Below are positions 31,745-43,185 of a DNA stretch of 64,000 nt, one piece after another. Numbering within the stretch: position 1 is the stretch's first letter; each line of letters starts with the position of its first letter. The position numbers and the translations under genes were made by a program. The notes under the pieces are model-generated. The model was not told where the DNA came from and did no database searches. It saw nothing but the letters and a program-made list of their open reading frames with translations. The DNA is from Lyophyllum atratum (lineage: Eukaryota > Basidiomycota > Agaricomycetes > Agaricales > Lyophyllaceae). The DNA is taken from contig JACGCN010000002.1 of assembly GCA_014905825.1 (NCBI GenBank), forward strand, positions 2,356,001 to 2,420,000, read 5' to 3'.

Positions 31745-32349
31745 ATGCCCAAAGCCCTCACCAAAGTCGTCTACAAGCCTGACCAGGCCAGCACCGATGA
31801 ATACACCTTGATTGTCAACCCAGACGAAGTACGTTGCAGCCGTGTACGATGAGACCGATCCAAAGCTCATCCCCCATTTCTCTTTAGTACAAGAGGTGGA
31901 AAGCAGGAGGTAAGCACTATCGAGTCTGATCGTCGAGATCGCTTATCCTAATGAATTGTTGTCTACAGACACGTAAATATTTATCCGACGCGACCAACGG
32001 ATGCCTCTAATGATTTTGTTTCGCAGTTCCATTCCGCTCGTAGAGGTGGTAGATTGTGAGTTCCTGAATGTTATATCAGCCTAACATCTCTGACCAGTTA
32101 CTACCAGCTTTCAACGTCTTCCACTCCAATCAAGGACATCAAGGTCTCCTTGGCACACCATCTAAACAGCAGCTCGACACACACTTCGATACGCATAACG
32201 AGACTGAAGTTGTGAAGATCGTCCTCGGGAAGGGCGAGATGAAGGCAAGTGATAGGATCGAGAGTGGTACGGCTCAGATGAATCCGGCGAGAGGACGTGG
32301 TGGCGTGGACAAATACGATGTAATGCCGATGGTACCACGCTCATTGTAG
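31745..32349 (+). CDS. RTC3: SBDS-domain protein, Rtc3/YHR087W type
   Basis: This is a small protein made of the N-terminal SBDS fold alone. In yeast the relative is a stress-induced protein linked to RNA metabolism. Five exons fit in phase: 31745-31828, 31888-31909, 31969-31972, 32027-32055 and 32108-32349, giving 126 residues. The sequence begins MPKALTKVVYKPDQASTDEY and continues VNPDEYKRWKAGDTSIPLVE, then VVDSFNVFHSNQGHQGLLGT and PSKQQLDTHFDTHNETEVVK. The third exon is only 4 nt (ACAC, between TACAG and GTAAAT). Without it the conserved GDTSIPLVEVVD cannot be read in frame. The C-terminus is Gly/Arg-rich. The promoter has an E-box, a CRE and a TATA box. Confidence 0.8.
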
Positions 32350-32551
32350 ATTCTTCGACGGGACGAAGAAGCGCGACATAACAATTGTATTTGTAGTAAT
32401 ACCAACATATCTGCGGTGACGTGATTACCCTCATCAAGCCCCCGATATCCCCGACACTGAGTCCTTCATCTGGTCGAAATCGCAATCCTTCACCTGGTCG
32501 AAACCTAATTCCTATTAGCGGTTGAAACCTAAATATCCAACAAGCTTTTCG

Positions 32552-32558
32552 TATAAAT
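32552..32558 (+). promoter_or_regulatory. TATA box before the membrane-protein gene at 32.6 kb
   Basis: TATAAAT lies 45 bp before the ATG at 32597, followed by a pyrimidine-rich stretch. This is a typical fungal start-site arrangement and supports a transcribed gene. Confidence 0.55.
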
Positions 32559-32596
32559 AGGGCCTACTCTCTCTCGTCTTTCCCCAGTTGACTACG

Positions 32597-33765
32597 ATGT
32601 ACACCCCATGGATGTATTCTGTCATTGCGCTGGCCGCTATCTCTCCCTCCTTCGACCCTGTTGCTACTCTTCATGCCCCGCTGCCCTTTGCCGCCATTGC
32701 CAACCCAGCTACCCCTGGGATTCTCGCCAATGTGACCCGCCCCGCCGCCGCCTCCCTCCTTGCCTTCAATAGCGTAATTCTTCCTTGCAAGCCCAGTCTG
32801 CCAATGGCGATTGCCACTCCAACCTGCACTAGCGCGTCGATTCTCTCCGAGTCCATCTCAGCCCCAGACCCGCCTGTCAGCCTCCGCCGCCGCCCTCCCC
32901 GCCATTCCTTCGGAAAGGCATATATTCTCCACGCCCAGTCTAGTTATCTCATGTCTCCCGTTGGATCATGCAACGGCACCGATCCCACCTGTTCTGTCGC
33001 CGGCCGACCAGTCCAGCCCCCCGCCTTGGTCGACATCATCCCGCCGAAGGTCACCGTCACCTGGGTCGTCGGCGTTTGCACCCTCGACCTCGCCATTGTT
33101 ACCAGCAACACCCCAACTCCGACTGCCAACATCACTGCCGCCACGCCTAGTGCCATCGAGGCTACACAAACCCATGCTCGGGGCGCTGACAACAACATCG
33201 GCTTCTATATTATGATGGGCTTCGCTACAGTCCTCTTCACCGCCGTCCTTTATTGTTGGGATACCGCGGTTGATTTAATGGTATGTCTCGTTCTTTGTGT
33301 CTTCGTCGTGCCCACCTCATCCTACCCTGCAGGACAGTTTTATCATCTTGGGCAAGCGCTTCCCATTCCGGGTCTTCGTGCGCGATGTCCAAACCAAGGC
33401 CATCATCGTGAGTTACTTCCTTTGCCTGACCGTTCTGCTCCTCACTTATGTTGCATCACATCAGGATGACATACTCCCCGTCGTTAAAGATGGCAATGCC
33501 GTGGTCGATAAAGATCCCATTGTATGTTAATGAATTCTCTTCGCTCTTCGTCCATCGCTTATCGTCAATCCCCCAGGCCAAGGATGGAGTATCTGCCACC
33601 GCATTGAATATCGTTGATGATGATGTCATCGTGCGTCACCATCTCTTGTTAACTTTTCCGCCCGCTGACTCCCTCTCCTGTGGGTCGATGAGCCTCCTGT
33701 CCCGAGATCTCGATCGACAACGGGCCCTTCAATCCTACGCCGCTCCCCTCCTCCTGCGCGCATAG
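32597..33765 (+). CDS. Predicted single-pass membrane protein, unknown family
   Basis: Four exons fit in phase: 32597-33280, 33333-33407, 33465-33521 and 33577-33765, giving 334 residues. The N-terminus (MYTPWMYSVIALAAISPSF) resembles a signal peptide or anchor. Residues 20-190 are rich in Pro, Ala, Thr and Ser, with NGTDPTC, ANVTR and ANITA as possible N-glycosylation sites. A clear transmembrane helix (IGFYIMMGFATVLFTAVLYC) follows near residue 205. The cytoplasmic part reads DSFIILGKRFPFRVFVRDVQ, then DDILPVVKDGNAVVDKDPI and AKDGVSATALNIVDDDVI. I do not recognise the family. The layout, with a glycosylated stalk, one helix and a short tail, suggests a cell-surface protein. The last exon's end is the least certain part. 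Confidence 0.5.
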
Positions 33766-34364
33766 TCTGCGGTCGGCGCTACAACAAACCGCGCTTACTC
33801 CAGAAGGTGACCTCCACAACATCGGCGAAGGTGCGCTCCGCGAACTAGGCTCGTCAACAATTGTCAAGAATCGTCAATGTATCGACATTCCGCATTCTGC
33901 TTCTTTCGCAACCTCATTCCTCGACACCACATCCTCTGTTACCCGACCATTGACGTCAACTCAATCCACACCCTTCCGCGTCAGCGATCTCCACCTATAG
34001 TAGTACCTGTCTCGGACGCGAGCTCGATGTGGGAACTTGTGCTGGATATCGCACTCGACTGCCGACCCTAGTACCACGGGGACCTGGACGCAAGTCCGCT
34101 GTGGAAACCCGGTCGGACTCTCGGTTGGGGGCCCTTAGTACCTGCGTCTCGGACACGACATTCGGGACTCAAGATATGGATATGGATGTGGATCTCGACC
34201 TCTCCGTGCTACGTGCTTCGTGACTCTTGGATTCTTTGCTTATGACTCGGGACTGCATGCTGGGTATCTATTTGGAGACGTGACTCGTGAAGATAACGAA
34301 ATATAGCTGGAGTGGACCGTCGAAACAGGACTGAATGAATAGAAGATTGCTGGACCCGTTTCGT

Positions 34365-34400
34365 CATATAAATTATCATATAAATTATCATATAAATTAT
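34365..34400 (+). repeat. Three perfect tandem copies of a 12-bp AT-rich unit
   Basis: The unit CATATAAATTAT is repeated three times head to tail. It is a small minisatellite in the intergenic gap, with no sign of function. Confidence 0.9.
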
Positions 34401-35253
34401 CTCTAGATACTTCGGACATGGACTTGGGTGGATCTTGCTTCCCTCTTATAATTCTCCTGCCTTCATGCAGTGTATACGTATAGTAGCATGGAAACTATCT
34501 GGATTGAATACAATAAGTCTACCTGCCTTTCTTTTGTTCCTTCGTCGCATGAGCAAACGATTAGCTCATTCTTCCAGAAGGACCGATGAGAAAACTTGAT
34601 GCAACGCCTACACAGCCTATAAATCTTTCTCACTTACCATCAGATTATGGCAGAATTGGAGTGAAATCATATGTGACCATATTTTACTTGTCATTCACTC
34701 TCAAATTGTTACGCCGCACGATTACCTCTGGATTGGATTGGGATTGGATCTCGAAGACCTTTTTTGCCCAGATGCTGACTGCTATCGCCTTGCCTTTCCA
34801 AACCATTGCATCATTTGTATCCGCATCTGAGGTCCTCAAACGTTGCTCAAACGCCCCGCTCATTCACCGCGGCTCAAATGGTCTGTTCTCTACCTCCGCT
34901 TCCATCAGGCCTACTATTTTAGCGACTTCTGCAATTCATTGGCCTTCCGACCATGGCGATGGCAGGATGTATGACAATGTTCAGGAACAAAAATCATTAT
35001 CTGTGCATTTCTTGTCAGCCTTCAGGAGCGTCAAGAGGCACAGCTTCAACGGCTGCGCAAAGTCGACGCCATGCTCACGATCACGGAGGTCTATTAATAG
35101 CCAACTACTAGGTACTCATCCGACGTCGGAAGCAAGTTCATACCCCGAATCCGCTCGTTGATGCCGCGAGACTGCAACGGAACATCCTTTTTATGTTATC
35201 CCGTGCAAGTAGACTGACATGGACACTTCATTTGTCGAAACTCCTATATCGCG

Positions 35254-35260
35254 TATAAAT
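35254..35260 (+). promoter_or_regulatory. TATA box of the hydrophobin gene
   Basis: TATAAAT lies 75 bp before the ATG at 35335, as is usual for strongly expressed hydrophobin genes. Confidence 0.55.
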
Positions 35261-35334
35261 CAATGACTTTCCAAAAGTAGGGCAATGCAGCTTGTTCCCT
35301 CAAATTGAGACCCTGAGATCCATAAGAATCAGCA

Positions 35335-35764
35335 ATGAAATACAACACACTTCCTATCATCTTCGCTTTCGGTCTTGTTGTTCTATGTGCTGCTGTACCC
35401 AGTCGTCGCAGCAAATGCAGCACCGGTGCCATTCAGTGTTGTCAGAATATCGTCCGCGCGTCAAGTGCGCCCGCCGCGAAAGTACTCGGCCTTTTGGGTC
35501 TTGCCGTTCCGCCTAACATCAATGTCGGTCTAACCTGCACCGCCTTTGAGGTTATCGATTCTGGAGGCAGATCCTGGTGAGCCCACGCTTGCCTAACGGC
35601 TTATGCTGTTTTTATTGATGTAGATCTCAAAAGTGCTGGTGAACTTGTTTGCTGCAGCAGCGCTCATTATAGTAAGAGACACGATCATTGGACTCCTTTC
35701 CATGCAGTGCTAATATTCTCTTGCAACAGATGGACTGGTCGCACTCGGCTGTAATCCGGCATGA
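35335..35764 (+). CDS. Class I hydrophobin
   Basis: This is a small secreted protein that self-assembles into amphipathic films on hyphae and fruiting bodies. Three exons fit in phase: 35335-35576, 35634-35671 and 35730-35764, giving 104 residues. A signal peptide (MKYNTLPIIFAFGLVVLCAA) is followed by the eight-cysteine pattern: CSTGAIQCC, a 35-residue loop, GLTC, a loop ending GGRSC, then AGELVCC and ALGC two residues before the end. The fifth cysteine is split by the first intron and appears only if the acceptor is CTCAAAAG at 35626-35633 rather than the TAG at 35621-35623. With the latter acceptor the frame meets a stop. The long C3-C4 loop and lack of class II spacing point to class I. 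No other hydrophobin is nearby. Confidence 0.88.
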
Positions 35765-35989
35765 TATGCACGTCAAACTATACACAGATGTCCTAGATAT
35801 ACCATATACTATTTGTCTGACATATTTCTGTTACAGTTGATCTTTGAAGGAGATTTTCAGAAGGGTAGTTGGCCGCCTTCTCTCGCCGCATATCGTAAGA
35901 ATATCAACACACTTTGCTTACATTTTCCGCATTATAGATTATGTTATACATGATTCCGACATATCACTAAGTAGATTCTATGCAGATAC

Positions 35990-37991
35990 TCACAGTGTGG
36001 GCTCCTGATCATGACCCGCCGTTTCCGCCCATTCTTTACTTCCCATTTGCACTAGTCGCGAGCAAGCGCGAGCAAAGGCAAATACTTCTTCTTCTCCTGT
36101 GAACATAGAACTGGTACCGACCACTTGGTCCGAGAGGCCCTTGAGTTGTGTCAGCTCTTGCTCGAAACAGAGGAAAGATGTTCTGTAGAAACTTACAAGA
36201 TCGTCCATCACACTACGCATGTGGTCTGAGACTGGCTTCGAGCCAGCAGACGAATCCTCGTCCGAGAATACCTTGAACACAGGTACTTCAGACGTTACAA
36301 ACAGCTTTGTCTGTCCGACAGGGTCAGCGCAATAAGCTGGATGAAGAGAAAAGGCATACTTTACTCTCGTAACATGCTAAGGATGGTTTGTTCAGCTATG
36401 GGCAACTCATAAACATGACTGGAAACAACTCGCCATCAATGAAAGTGATGAATCTCCGAGCCTAAGGAAAATCTATCAGACATGAGCCTAAAAGATCAGA
36501 AAAGGAAGCAAACCATGTCTTTACTGTCCATACCCATCTTTGGCACATCCAAGAGGAAGATAGTTTCAAAGTCCTTCGTCACTTCGATGTAATCCGCAGC
36601 ACTCAGCGGTTGGCCGCATAGATCGTGAAATCGGAATTTTGCGACCTTGCTCGTACTCTCTGGGACGATTATCTTGCGGCCCCAGGTGTGTAAAACACGA
36701 TTGTGGATGGGTGGATCGGCTGGGTCTGCACTCGCGAAGGATTTGAAGATTTTGTTAATTTCACTATGGTTCTCGGGCGTAAGAGGGTCAAAGTAGACAT
36801 GAGAGAGGGCTCGAGGGATCCGCCGGTAATCTAGGACAAGTTGAAACAATATAATAGACTTGGAAACGCGTGGAAGCTTACCAGTTCCAGAGTTGAGGTC
36901 AGTCACGTCAAAACGAGTCTTGAGAAGCTCGATTGTAGGTAAAAAGCTTGACCGTTGTATCCCGTTCTTATACAAATCATCTGGATGACGACTGTAATGT
37001 CGTCAGAATCAGTTGGCGCGGTAAGGTTTCCTTGTTCGCCTACTTTGATGTCATGACGCACACTACGCCGAAATTCACCATAGTTTCAAGGAGACGGCGA
37101 AGAATCATGGCATCTACGATGTCTGTCACCTGTAAATTGGATGAGGACAAGGCTTTGGGTACTGTACAAGCTTACGCCACCTGGAATTCGTCAAAGCAAA
37201 GGATATAAGCTTCATTCGCTAAATCCCTTGCTACAGGCAGTATTGGGTCGCCACCGTCAAGTCCCATAGCTATCTTCGCCGCATGAACGCGTTTGTGTAC
37301 ATCGATCATGAATGCGTGGAAATGTACGCGTCGTTTCCTCGTGATGGATGGTGGAAGAGTCTTGTAGAACAGGTCCATCAACATCGTTTTACCAGTGCCG
37401 ACGTCGCCGTACAAGTATAACCCTTTCGGCGCATTCTCGGGTGGAGCAGAGGGTAGTTGCACTTCACGGGTGAACAAGCGCGACAACTGGACGGTGTACA
37501 GTAAATAAGAGAGATCGAGAGCAAGGAGTTTTGACTGGAAGTACCAGGGAGTTCGACTGTGTGATGTCGGGTATGTTTGGCGGGTTATAGTCTATGATCC
37601 TGTCATGTAAGTCCTCGAGCTTCTGGATTATCCGTGTCTGATGCTCATCGCCCCGCAATGCACCTGTCTCTACGAGTTTCTGATACTCCCTCATTGGGGT
37701 CGTTGATTCTGCAATGGATCAGTGCCCAAGAAGTACCAGATTATGCCTCGACTCACCCGTCTTCGTAGCTGGCGGCCCGTGATTATAAGTGGTGGAGGGT
37801 GGGGCACCGAACATGGAGTGCTCGACATTGCGAGCGCCGGAGTTTGATTCGACAGCTAAGGATGAATTGAACCTCCTTATAGTTCGATTGCATCGGGGCA
37901 CCCTGAGAGCAGAAAGATCTGGCCGACGACGAACGGCTGCAGATAAACGACGAGGTCGTGTAGAGATGAGGGCTGTCCGTATAGGCTTCAT
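35990..37991 (-). CDS. AFG1: AFG1-like mitochondrial AAA-type ATPase
   Basis: This is a mitochondrial P-loop ATPase (AFG1/LACE1, ZapE family) that promotes turnover of misfolded or surplus inner-membrane proteins. The N-terminus is strongly basic ([20 protein letters not shown]) and suits an import presequence. The Walker A loop is [20 protein letters not shown], and Walker B is [20 protein letters not shown]. Family blocks include [47 protein letters not shown] and [19 protein letters not shown]. Sensor-region sequence [17 protein letters not shown] and the C-terminal [20 protein letters not shown] follow. About ten short introns interrupt it, and those I checked (after KTGE, SNSL and DEFQ) phase correctly. 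It is divergent from ureF with about 240 bp between starts. Confidence 0.88.
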
Positions 37992-38228
37992 TAGAATGTG
38001 CTGGTCAGGGGTAGAGTTAGTTGGATTAGGCCCACGCCTGCAGGGTTTCCAGGTTCCCGATGTGAATTAACGCCGCCGCAAAAACGCAAGAATGACAGAC
38101 GGGTCTCCGAGAGAAGTGAGGACTTGGTAGTTAGTAAAGGAGTTCAAGCTATTAGCTGTAAGCGAGTCGGATCGGATCCGGGTGCCGGACTTCTCCTTTA
38201 ACCGGCCGTTCCCATCGTCCTCGCTGTT

Positions 38229-39136
38229 ATGGACGACGACAACGAGACTTATCTCACGTTGCTCCTTTCCGACAGCAATCTACCAACGGGGTCCTTTGTT
38301 GCGTCCTCTGGTCTCGAATCCTATGTAAAACATGGCTTCTCGACCACCCCATCCACGACGACTATCACCTTCATCCAGGATAGTTTAGGAGCTTACGCTC
38401 ATAGTGCGCTGCCATTTGTCTCCGATGCGCATCGTATCGTCGAAAAGCTCAACAAACTAGAGAAATACCGCGACTCGGAGGTTGGGGACGTGAAAGAAGG
38501 TCAAGATAAGGCTTTGAGGGACCTGTCAGCCCTCGACGACTTATACGATGCCATGACCCTAAATCATGTTGCAAGACGTGCATCCAAATCACAAGGAGTG
38601 GCTCTCCTCACGCTTTACTCAAAAGGTTTCTCGCGGCCTTCCACTTTCTCCGTCATCCCGGGTTCAGAAGACGGCGATCAAAATACCTGCATGAGCGATC
38701 TCCTCGAGAAATTCAAGTTAATGGCGAGGAAAGAGGAAATTCAAGCACATCTCCCCATCTGCTGGGGAGCTCTTACTGCCGCCCTCGGTCTCTCCTTAGG
38801 TACGCAAACTCGACTGCTTTCCGAAGGTTGAGTCTGAAAAACGTTGTAGAACGCTCTCAGTACCTCCACCTTTTTCTCCACGCTCGAAACCTTCTCTCGG
38901 CGTCGGTCCGTCTGAACGATATTGGGCCATACTTAGCACAGCAACTATTGATGTACGCTGTACGACCGTTGGTTGTAGGGGAAGCAGCACGATGCAAGGA
39001 GTTGCGCACAGGACTGCTGGAAAACTCAAAGATCGATTTCGACGAGAAAATACACGGCCCTGCCAACACATGGCCTCTAGGAGAAATCCTAGCCGCCCGG
39101 CATGACTTGCAGCACTCCCGCATTTTTAACAGCTAG
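38229..39136 (+). CDS. ureF: Urease accessory protein UreF
   Basis: UreF acts with UreD and UreG to load nickel into urease. Two exons fit in phase: 38229-38799 and 38850-39136, giving 285 residues. The N-terminal signature LLLSDSNLPTGSFVASSGLE is the conserved UreF start, followed by SYVKHGF. The helical body includes SALPFVSDAHR, DDLYDAMTLNHVARRASKSQ, HLPICWGALTAALGLSLG and SVRLNDIGPYLAQQLLMYAV. Length is normal for a fungal UreF. No other urease gene is in the window, as expected because these genes are dispersed in fungi. Its start is about 240 bp from that of AFG1 on the other strand. Confidence 0.9.
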
Positions 39137-39183
39137 AATATTTCCGGCTGGGATGGGACAAGAAAAAATTGGAAGCTGATTGA

Positions 39184-40342
39184 TCATGATGTAGCAGCTA
39201 GGGCTAATCGGGACGACACTTCTGCCTGTGACCGTACGAGGTTGGCGAGATACGAGATCATTAGGGTATCCTGTTTCATAGATCTTTAGACGATATACCA
39301 CTATATAGAGTTAATATACCACATACCTGGAGGCTTGCATTGAATCCACCCTTTTCTAAATCGTCTGTGCTAGCACCCAGAGTGTCCATGAGGTACCGAC
39401 CAATGGCAGGATCGCCCTTTTTCTCTCCAGATAGGACGGCTTGGACATATGTCAGGACGCGATCGAGCATACCCTGGACGGTAAGAATAGATTGTTCGAG
39501 GATCTCGAGATCGGAAACGGGTTGGTTAGTCGTTGCGTTGGGTGACATTGCTGTCTTCGTGAGCAAATCAACTGAAGTACGATCAGTTAACCTGAACAGA
39601 CATCGAGACACAAAAGACGCACTGCCGCTGCGTTCAGCATCATGGAAACGAAGCTCCACAGGTACAGGTACAAATACACAGTTCTCAGGTTTCGGGGAGA
39701 CACCGACGGGGGAGCTGGAAAGCAGATTAGATTGACCGACGTTATAAAGGCTTCAGGATCGTACCTCACATAAGCCTTGACACCGGCCTGCTCACCCTCC
39801 TCCACGCCGGTGTTGATGGCAAGGTGGATAGCCTGGTTAGGCGCTGTCTCTTCAGAATAGAAATTTTGTATGAGCGCAGAATAGGTGTTGAGATTCGAGC
39901 CGGTCGAATACCTGTAACCAGACCGATTAAAATAAGAAACGCATTGAGTGAAAAGAGACGCACCATCCAACGATGACTTCCTTAGGGTTGACCTTGTGAT
40001 GCAGCTCGTACATCGCTCTGTGGTAGTCCATATCCACCGCAACCTGCTCGCTCGTCTCGCTGTGTAGCACCGCAAACGAGGATCGGACCTCGACCTCTGT
40101 TTCCGTCCGTGTGCCAAGGAGTGTTCCAATGACTCTGTCTTGGGTATCTGTGCGACGAAGGTAATGGTCGAGGATGGAGAACAGGGCCACCGGGTGGACG
40201 GTTACACTGGTCGGTGTGCGCCTAGATGATCGTTCAAAATGCATACGCTGCTTCAGAATTGGGTGACATACGTGGCATTGGGTGCAGACGGGGTAGGGTT
40301 AGTGTGGATGTGCACCGCCGAGGAGGATGGACCAAGAGGCAT
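39184..40342 (-). CDS. EIF3F: Translation initiation factor eIF3 subunit F
   Basis: This is a non-catalytic MPN-domain subunit of the eIF3 complex. The start is ATG 40342 ([20 protein letters not shown]), with exons 40342-40272, 40221-39964, 39911-39765, 39714 onward, and two more ending at 39184. The MPN domain reads [58 protein letters not shown] and [20 protein letters not shown]. The catalytic His/Ser/Asp zinc motif of JAMM proteases is not apparent, as expected for subunit F. The C-terminal helices ([20 protein letters not shown], ending with a leucine-rich stretch) join the eIF3 octamer. It shares a 120-bp divergent promoter with TOM7. Confidence 0.9.
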
Positions 40343-40462
40343 CTTTTTTGTGTTCACAGCAGATGCTGGTAAAGGTGAAATTCCAAAAATGTTGCTCGGC
40401 AATTGCCGCACGCCCTTTCCACTCTCCAACTTCTTCCCTCACAAAAAGTCATTTTCCTTACG

Positions 40463-40797
40463 ATGCCCTCTGAAGAGAACAAGGTTGGTTTTCTCCTTTT
40501 CTGTTAGCAATACCGTTACTGAACCTCCTTTCGCGCTTCTACAGGAAAGAATCGCCAAGGTTGTCGAAATTGGCCGAGTACGTGTCGTGGACACGGATGG
40601 CTGGTGACACCTATGCTCATTTACACCCTTCCCTACAGAACGTCCTTCATTATGGCTGGATACCACTCATCATCTATGTCGGCTTCACGCGGAGTAGCCC
40701 CCAGCCTTCTCTTATTAAGTGCGTCCCCCTTCTTTGCCATGTTGTCTGTAACTTATGAGTACCTTTGACCTGCAGACTGATCAGCCCGCTTGCATAA
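40463..40797 (+). CDS. TOM7: Mitochondrial outer-membrane translocase subunit TOM7
   Basis: TOM7 is a small tail-anchored subunit that tunes assembly of the TOM import complex. Four exons fit in phase: 40463-40483, 40545-40577, 40639-40718 and 40776-40797, giving 51 residues. The sequence MPSEENKERIAKVVEIGR is followed by the near-invariant HYGWIPLIIYVGFTRSSPQP and SLIKLISPLA. The single helix is the GWIPLIIYVG segment. The gene is too fragmented for any single open frame to reveal it, so it would be missed by a simple frame search. It is divergent from eIF3f. Confidence 0.92.
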
Positions 40798-41206
40798 ACA
40801 TCTACTTGTATATACATTAATGCCCTAGACCTCCCAAAATACACCCCCTTCGAGAATCTACCATTCCGTTTGATCCTGAAAAGCCAACGTCGACGTGCAT
40901 CATTGGGCCTTGGTGAGTCGTGTTTGCTCTCGGTCAGGGCGATGATTATATACGTCGTGGTGGTGCATTTATGCACCCCGATCCACCTGCGAATGCAGTG
41001 TGACGACGCCACCTGCTGTATCCGCGTTCCAAGCTGGTTTATCTGGTGGCGTTGATATGCGGACTTGACAAGGCCAGATATGAGCTCTCTTTCGGTTTTG
41101 ATTCAAGTCTAGAAGGCCTAGCCAGCTAATGAACCTTCATAGAGGCAAAAATTACGTCGAAAGCAAAGCAAAACATTATAATACAGGACATTAAGTTATT
41201 CACAAA

Positions 41207-42780
41207 TTACAGATAGACTCTCCGAAGATCAGATGCGCCGGTGATGCGTTTGCAGATCGGACAGAGCTTCGTCGAACCAAGACAACGAAGCCAGCATTCT
41301 CTACAGCATGTGTGCCAACAGCCAGTCGAGACTGTCGGTTCGTCATATGGGTCGAGACATATGCGACAAAGGAGTGACGTCGACGACGAGATACGCATCG
41401 CTTCCTGCAGAATGGTTATGTTGAGTTCGTGAAAGGGTGTCGGGAAATGAGCGAAGGCTTACAAGCTGCTTCACTTTATTTTCAAGCGCGGTCACTAAGA
41501 AGGACTTGTCATCACGTTTTCGTGCCGCCAGGATAGCGAGGTCCATTCTGTCTGTATCACCCAGCCCCATAACTTCCTCCATCTTCGCTTTCACCTCATC
41601 GACTCCAGAACCAGTCGTGTTCCGTACCACCTTGCCCTCCGCAACCAGATCACGTAGCGTCTTTTGTTCCCGTTGTGCTTCATCCTCACCGTCGCCCTCA
41701 ATCTCCACTTCCACATCCTGTTCCACTTCCACACGGGAGGAAGAGGTAACGGGCATGATGTCCCCTTCTGTAAATTGCGCGTCTCCGAAGCCTTCGTCCC
41801 CATCTATGTCCAATTCATCATCTACGTCCTGATCATTCTGATTTCGTGTATGAAACCCAGTTCCTACGATAGTCTACTCAGCCATGCCGCTTTAATTAAT
41901 GCATTATGACACATACCTCTGACATTGCCCACATGTCCCGCAGCACCATTGGCGGCTCTGTATGCCTCATCCCACGTTTCATCATCGACTGCCCTCTGCT
42001 GTTCTAAGGTCTGTTGCCTTTCTTCCTCTAATCTCCTCCCTTCATCTGCCAGACAGGCGTCCACATGGGCATCCAACACGTCCTGATCCCCCCTCACTGT
42101 GATCATGCATACGGGGCATATAACCTCTTCGGCACTCGACCTGGCCCGGTGTTCCCTCCCATTAGCCTCCTCCTCTTCCCGTGTCATCTCACGGAACTTC
42201 GCATGACGTTGTTTTCGGTGCCTTTTGATAGTCAAAATCGTTTTCCCCGCTTGCTGTAACAAATCAAGGGCGCCCCGAGGATTCATGGTGCTCAAAGCAT
42301 TACGAGCTTTCACTGCTGACCGCCGACTACGTGAGCTGGGTCCAGGACTGGATAGTAAGATATTCGATCAGCACATGTTCAGTTAACGGGGTCGAAACAA
42401 CTCACCTATCATCCGGTTCGTCGTACAACACGTCCGTCGAACCAACCTGTTTGATTATTGCCTCCAGGCGCTCGGATTCAAGGTCAGAGTGGATGGCCAG
42501 TAGTCGTAGAGGGATGAGCTCATCGCAGACGGGGCATTTTCTTGTTTCTGCGCGTTTGGCTGCTAGACCTCAGCATTGGTTCTCTAGCGGTCAGGACCCC
42601 CACATACGTTTCTTGATTTTGATTTTCAGAGCTTCATCAGGAACAGGAGACAAGGACGAAGATTCTGCACGGTCTTCCGCATACGCTCGTTTCTTTCCTC
42701 TAAAATGGTCTTGTTCGTTAAATTTGCAAGTTGGGCACCGACAACCAGTAGACGCACTTTGACGAACTCGCAACGGCCAT
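41207..42780 (-). CDS. RNF220-like RING-type E3 ubiquitin ligase
   Basis: The start is ATG 42780. Exon 1 is 42780-42758, and a splice to the acceptor CATTTTAG gives MAVASSSKGKKRAYAEDRAE. A first zinc-binding stretch reads RKCPVCDELIPLRLLAIHSD, and a second reads EVICPVCMITVRGDQDVLDA with HVDACLADEG. Between them is a basic coiled region. A long acidic, Glu/Val-rich stretch and a coiled coil (DDKSFLVTALENKVKQL) precede a C-terminal RING: CRICLDPYDEPTVSTGCWHT, then CCRECWLRCLGSTKLCPICK, with zinc ligands complete. The RING, the preceding zinc fingers and the final DLRRVYL match RNF220, an E3 ligase of animals and fungi. Substrates in fungi are unknown. Confidence 0.8.
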
Positions 42781-43185
42781 GATATGAGTGAATTTTAGCC
42801 TGAATTCAGCGGAACGATGTACAGATTTATTCCTCCCACTTGCAGTCGCCTTCGGGAAAACTCTTGGATGGATTGCGAACACTGTCTCTGGATGAAGTGC
42901 AATGTAAATGTAAGATATATCTGCACGTGATCTGTCGCGTCGCGTCGCTTTCAAATCGAATTTCCCAATCGAGTTCGGTTTCTGAGCATAGGCTGACCTC
43001 CTCATGTCTCCCTCATCAAGTTTCTGAAAAATTACCTTGGTAGTTTTAGCCAAGTACCACTACTCTAGAATAGTCAACAACCCATGACTTCATCTTCTCT
43101 TCTTCTTATTTATCCGCGAATTATTAGCACCGTTCTTCGGGTGAGGGGCCTTTGGTTGTATCTTTGCAGTAAAGAGAAGAAACAT

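Larger units (their letters stand above)
33766..35334. other. Gap of 1.6 kb with no secure gene
   Basis: No family motif is seen on either strand. A 191-codon plus-strand frame (34586-35161) begins MRKLDATPTQPINLSHLP, is Ser-rich and lacks any recognisable domain, so I give it little weight. Around 33990-34260 the sequence is full of CTCGGAC-like words. The right end holds the hydrophobin promoter. Confidence 0.4.

Noticed and set aside
34586..35161. 191-codon hypothetical gene before the hydrophobin
   Set aside because: Composition is Ser-rich without pattern, no domain or intron supports it, and it ends close to the hydrophobin promoter. I list it only inside the gap description.
35577..35640. 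Hydrophobin seemingly lacking its fifth cysteine
   Set aside because: The acceptor at CTCAAAAG (35626-35633) creates TG|T and restores the full eight-cysteine pattern.
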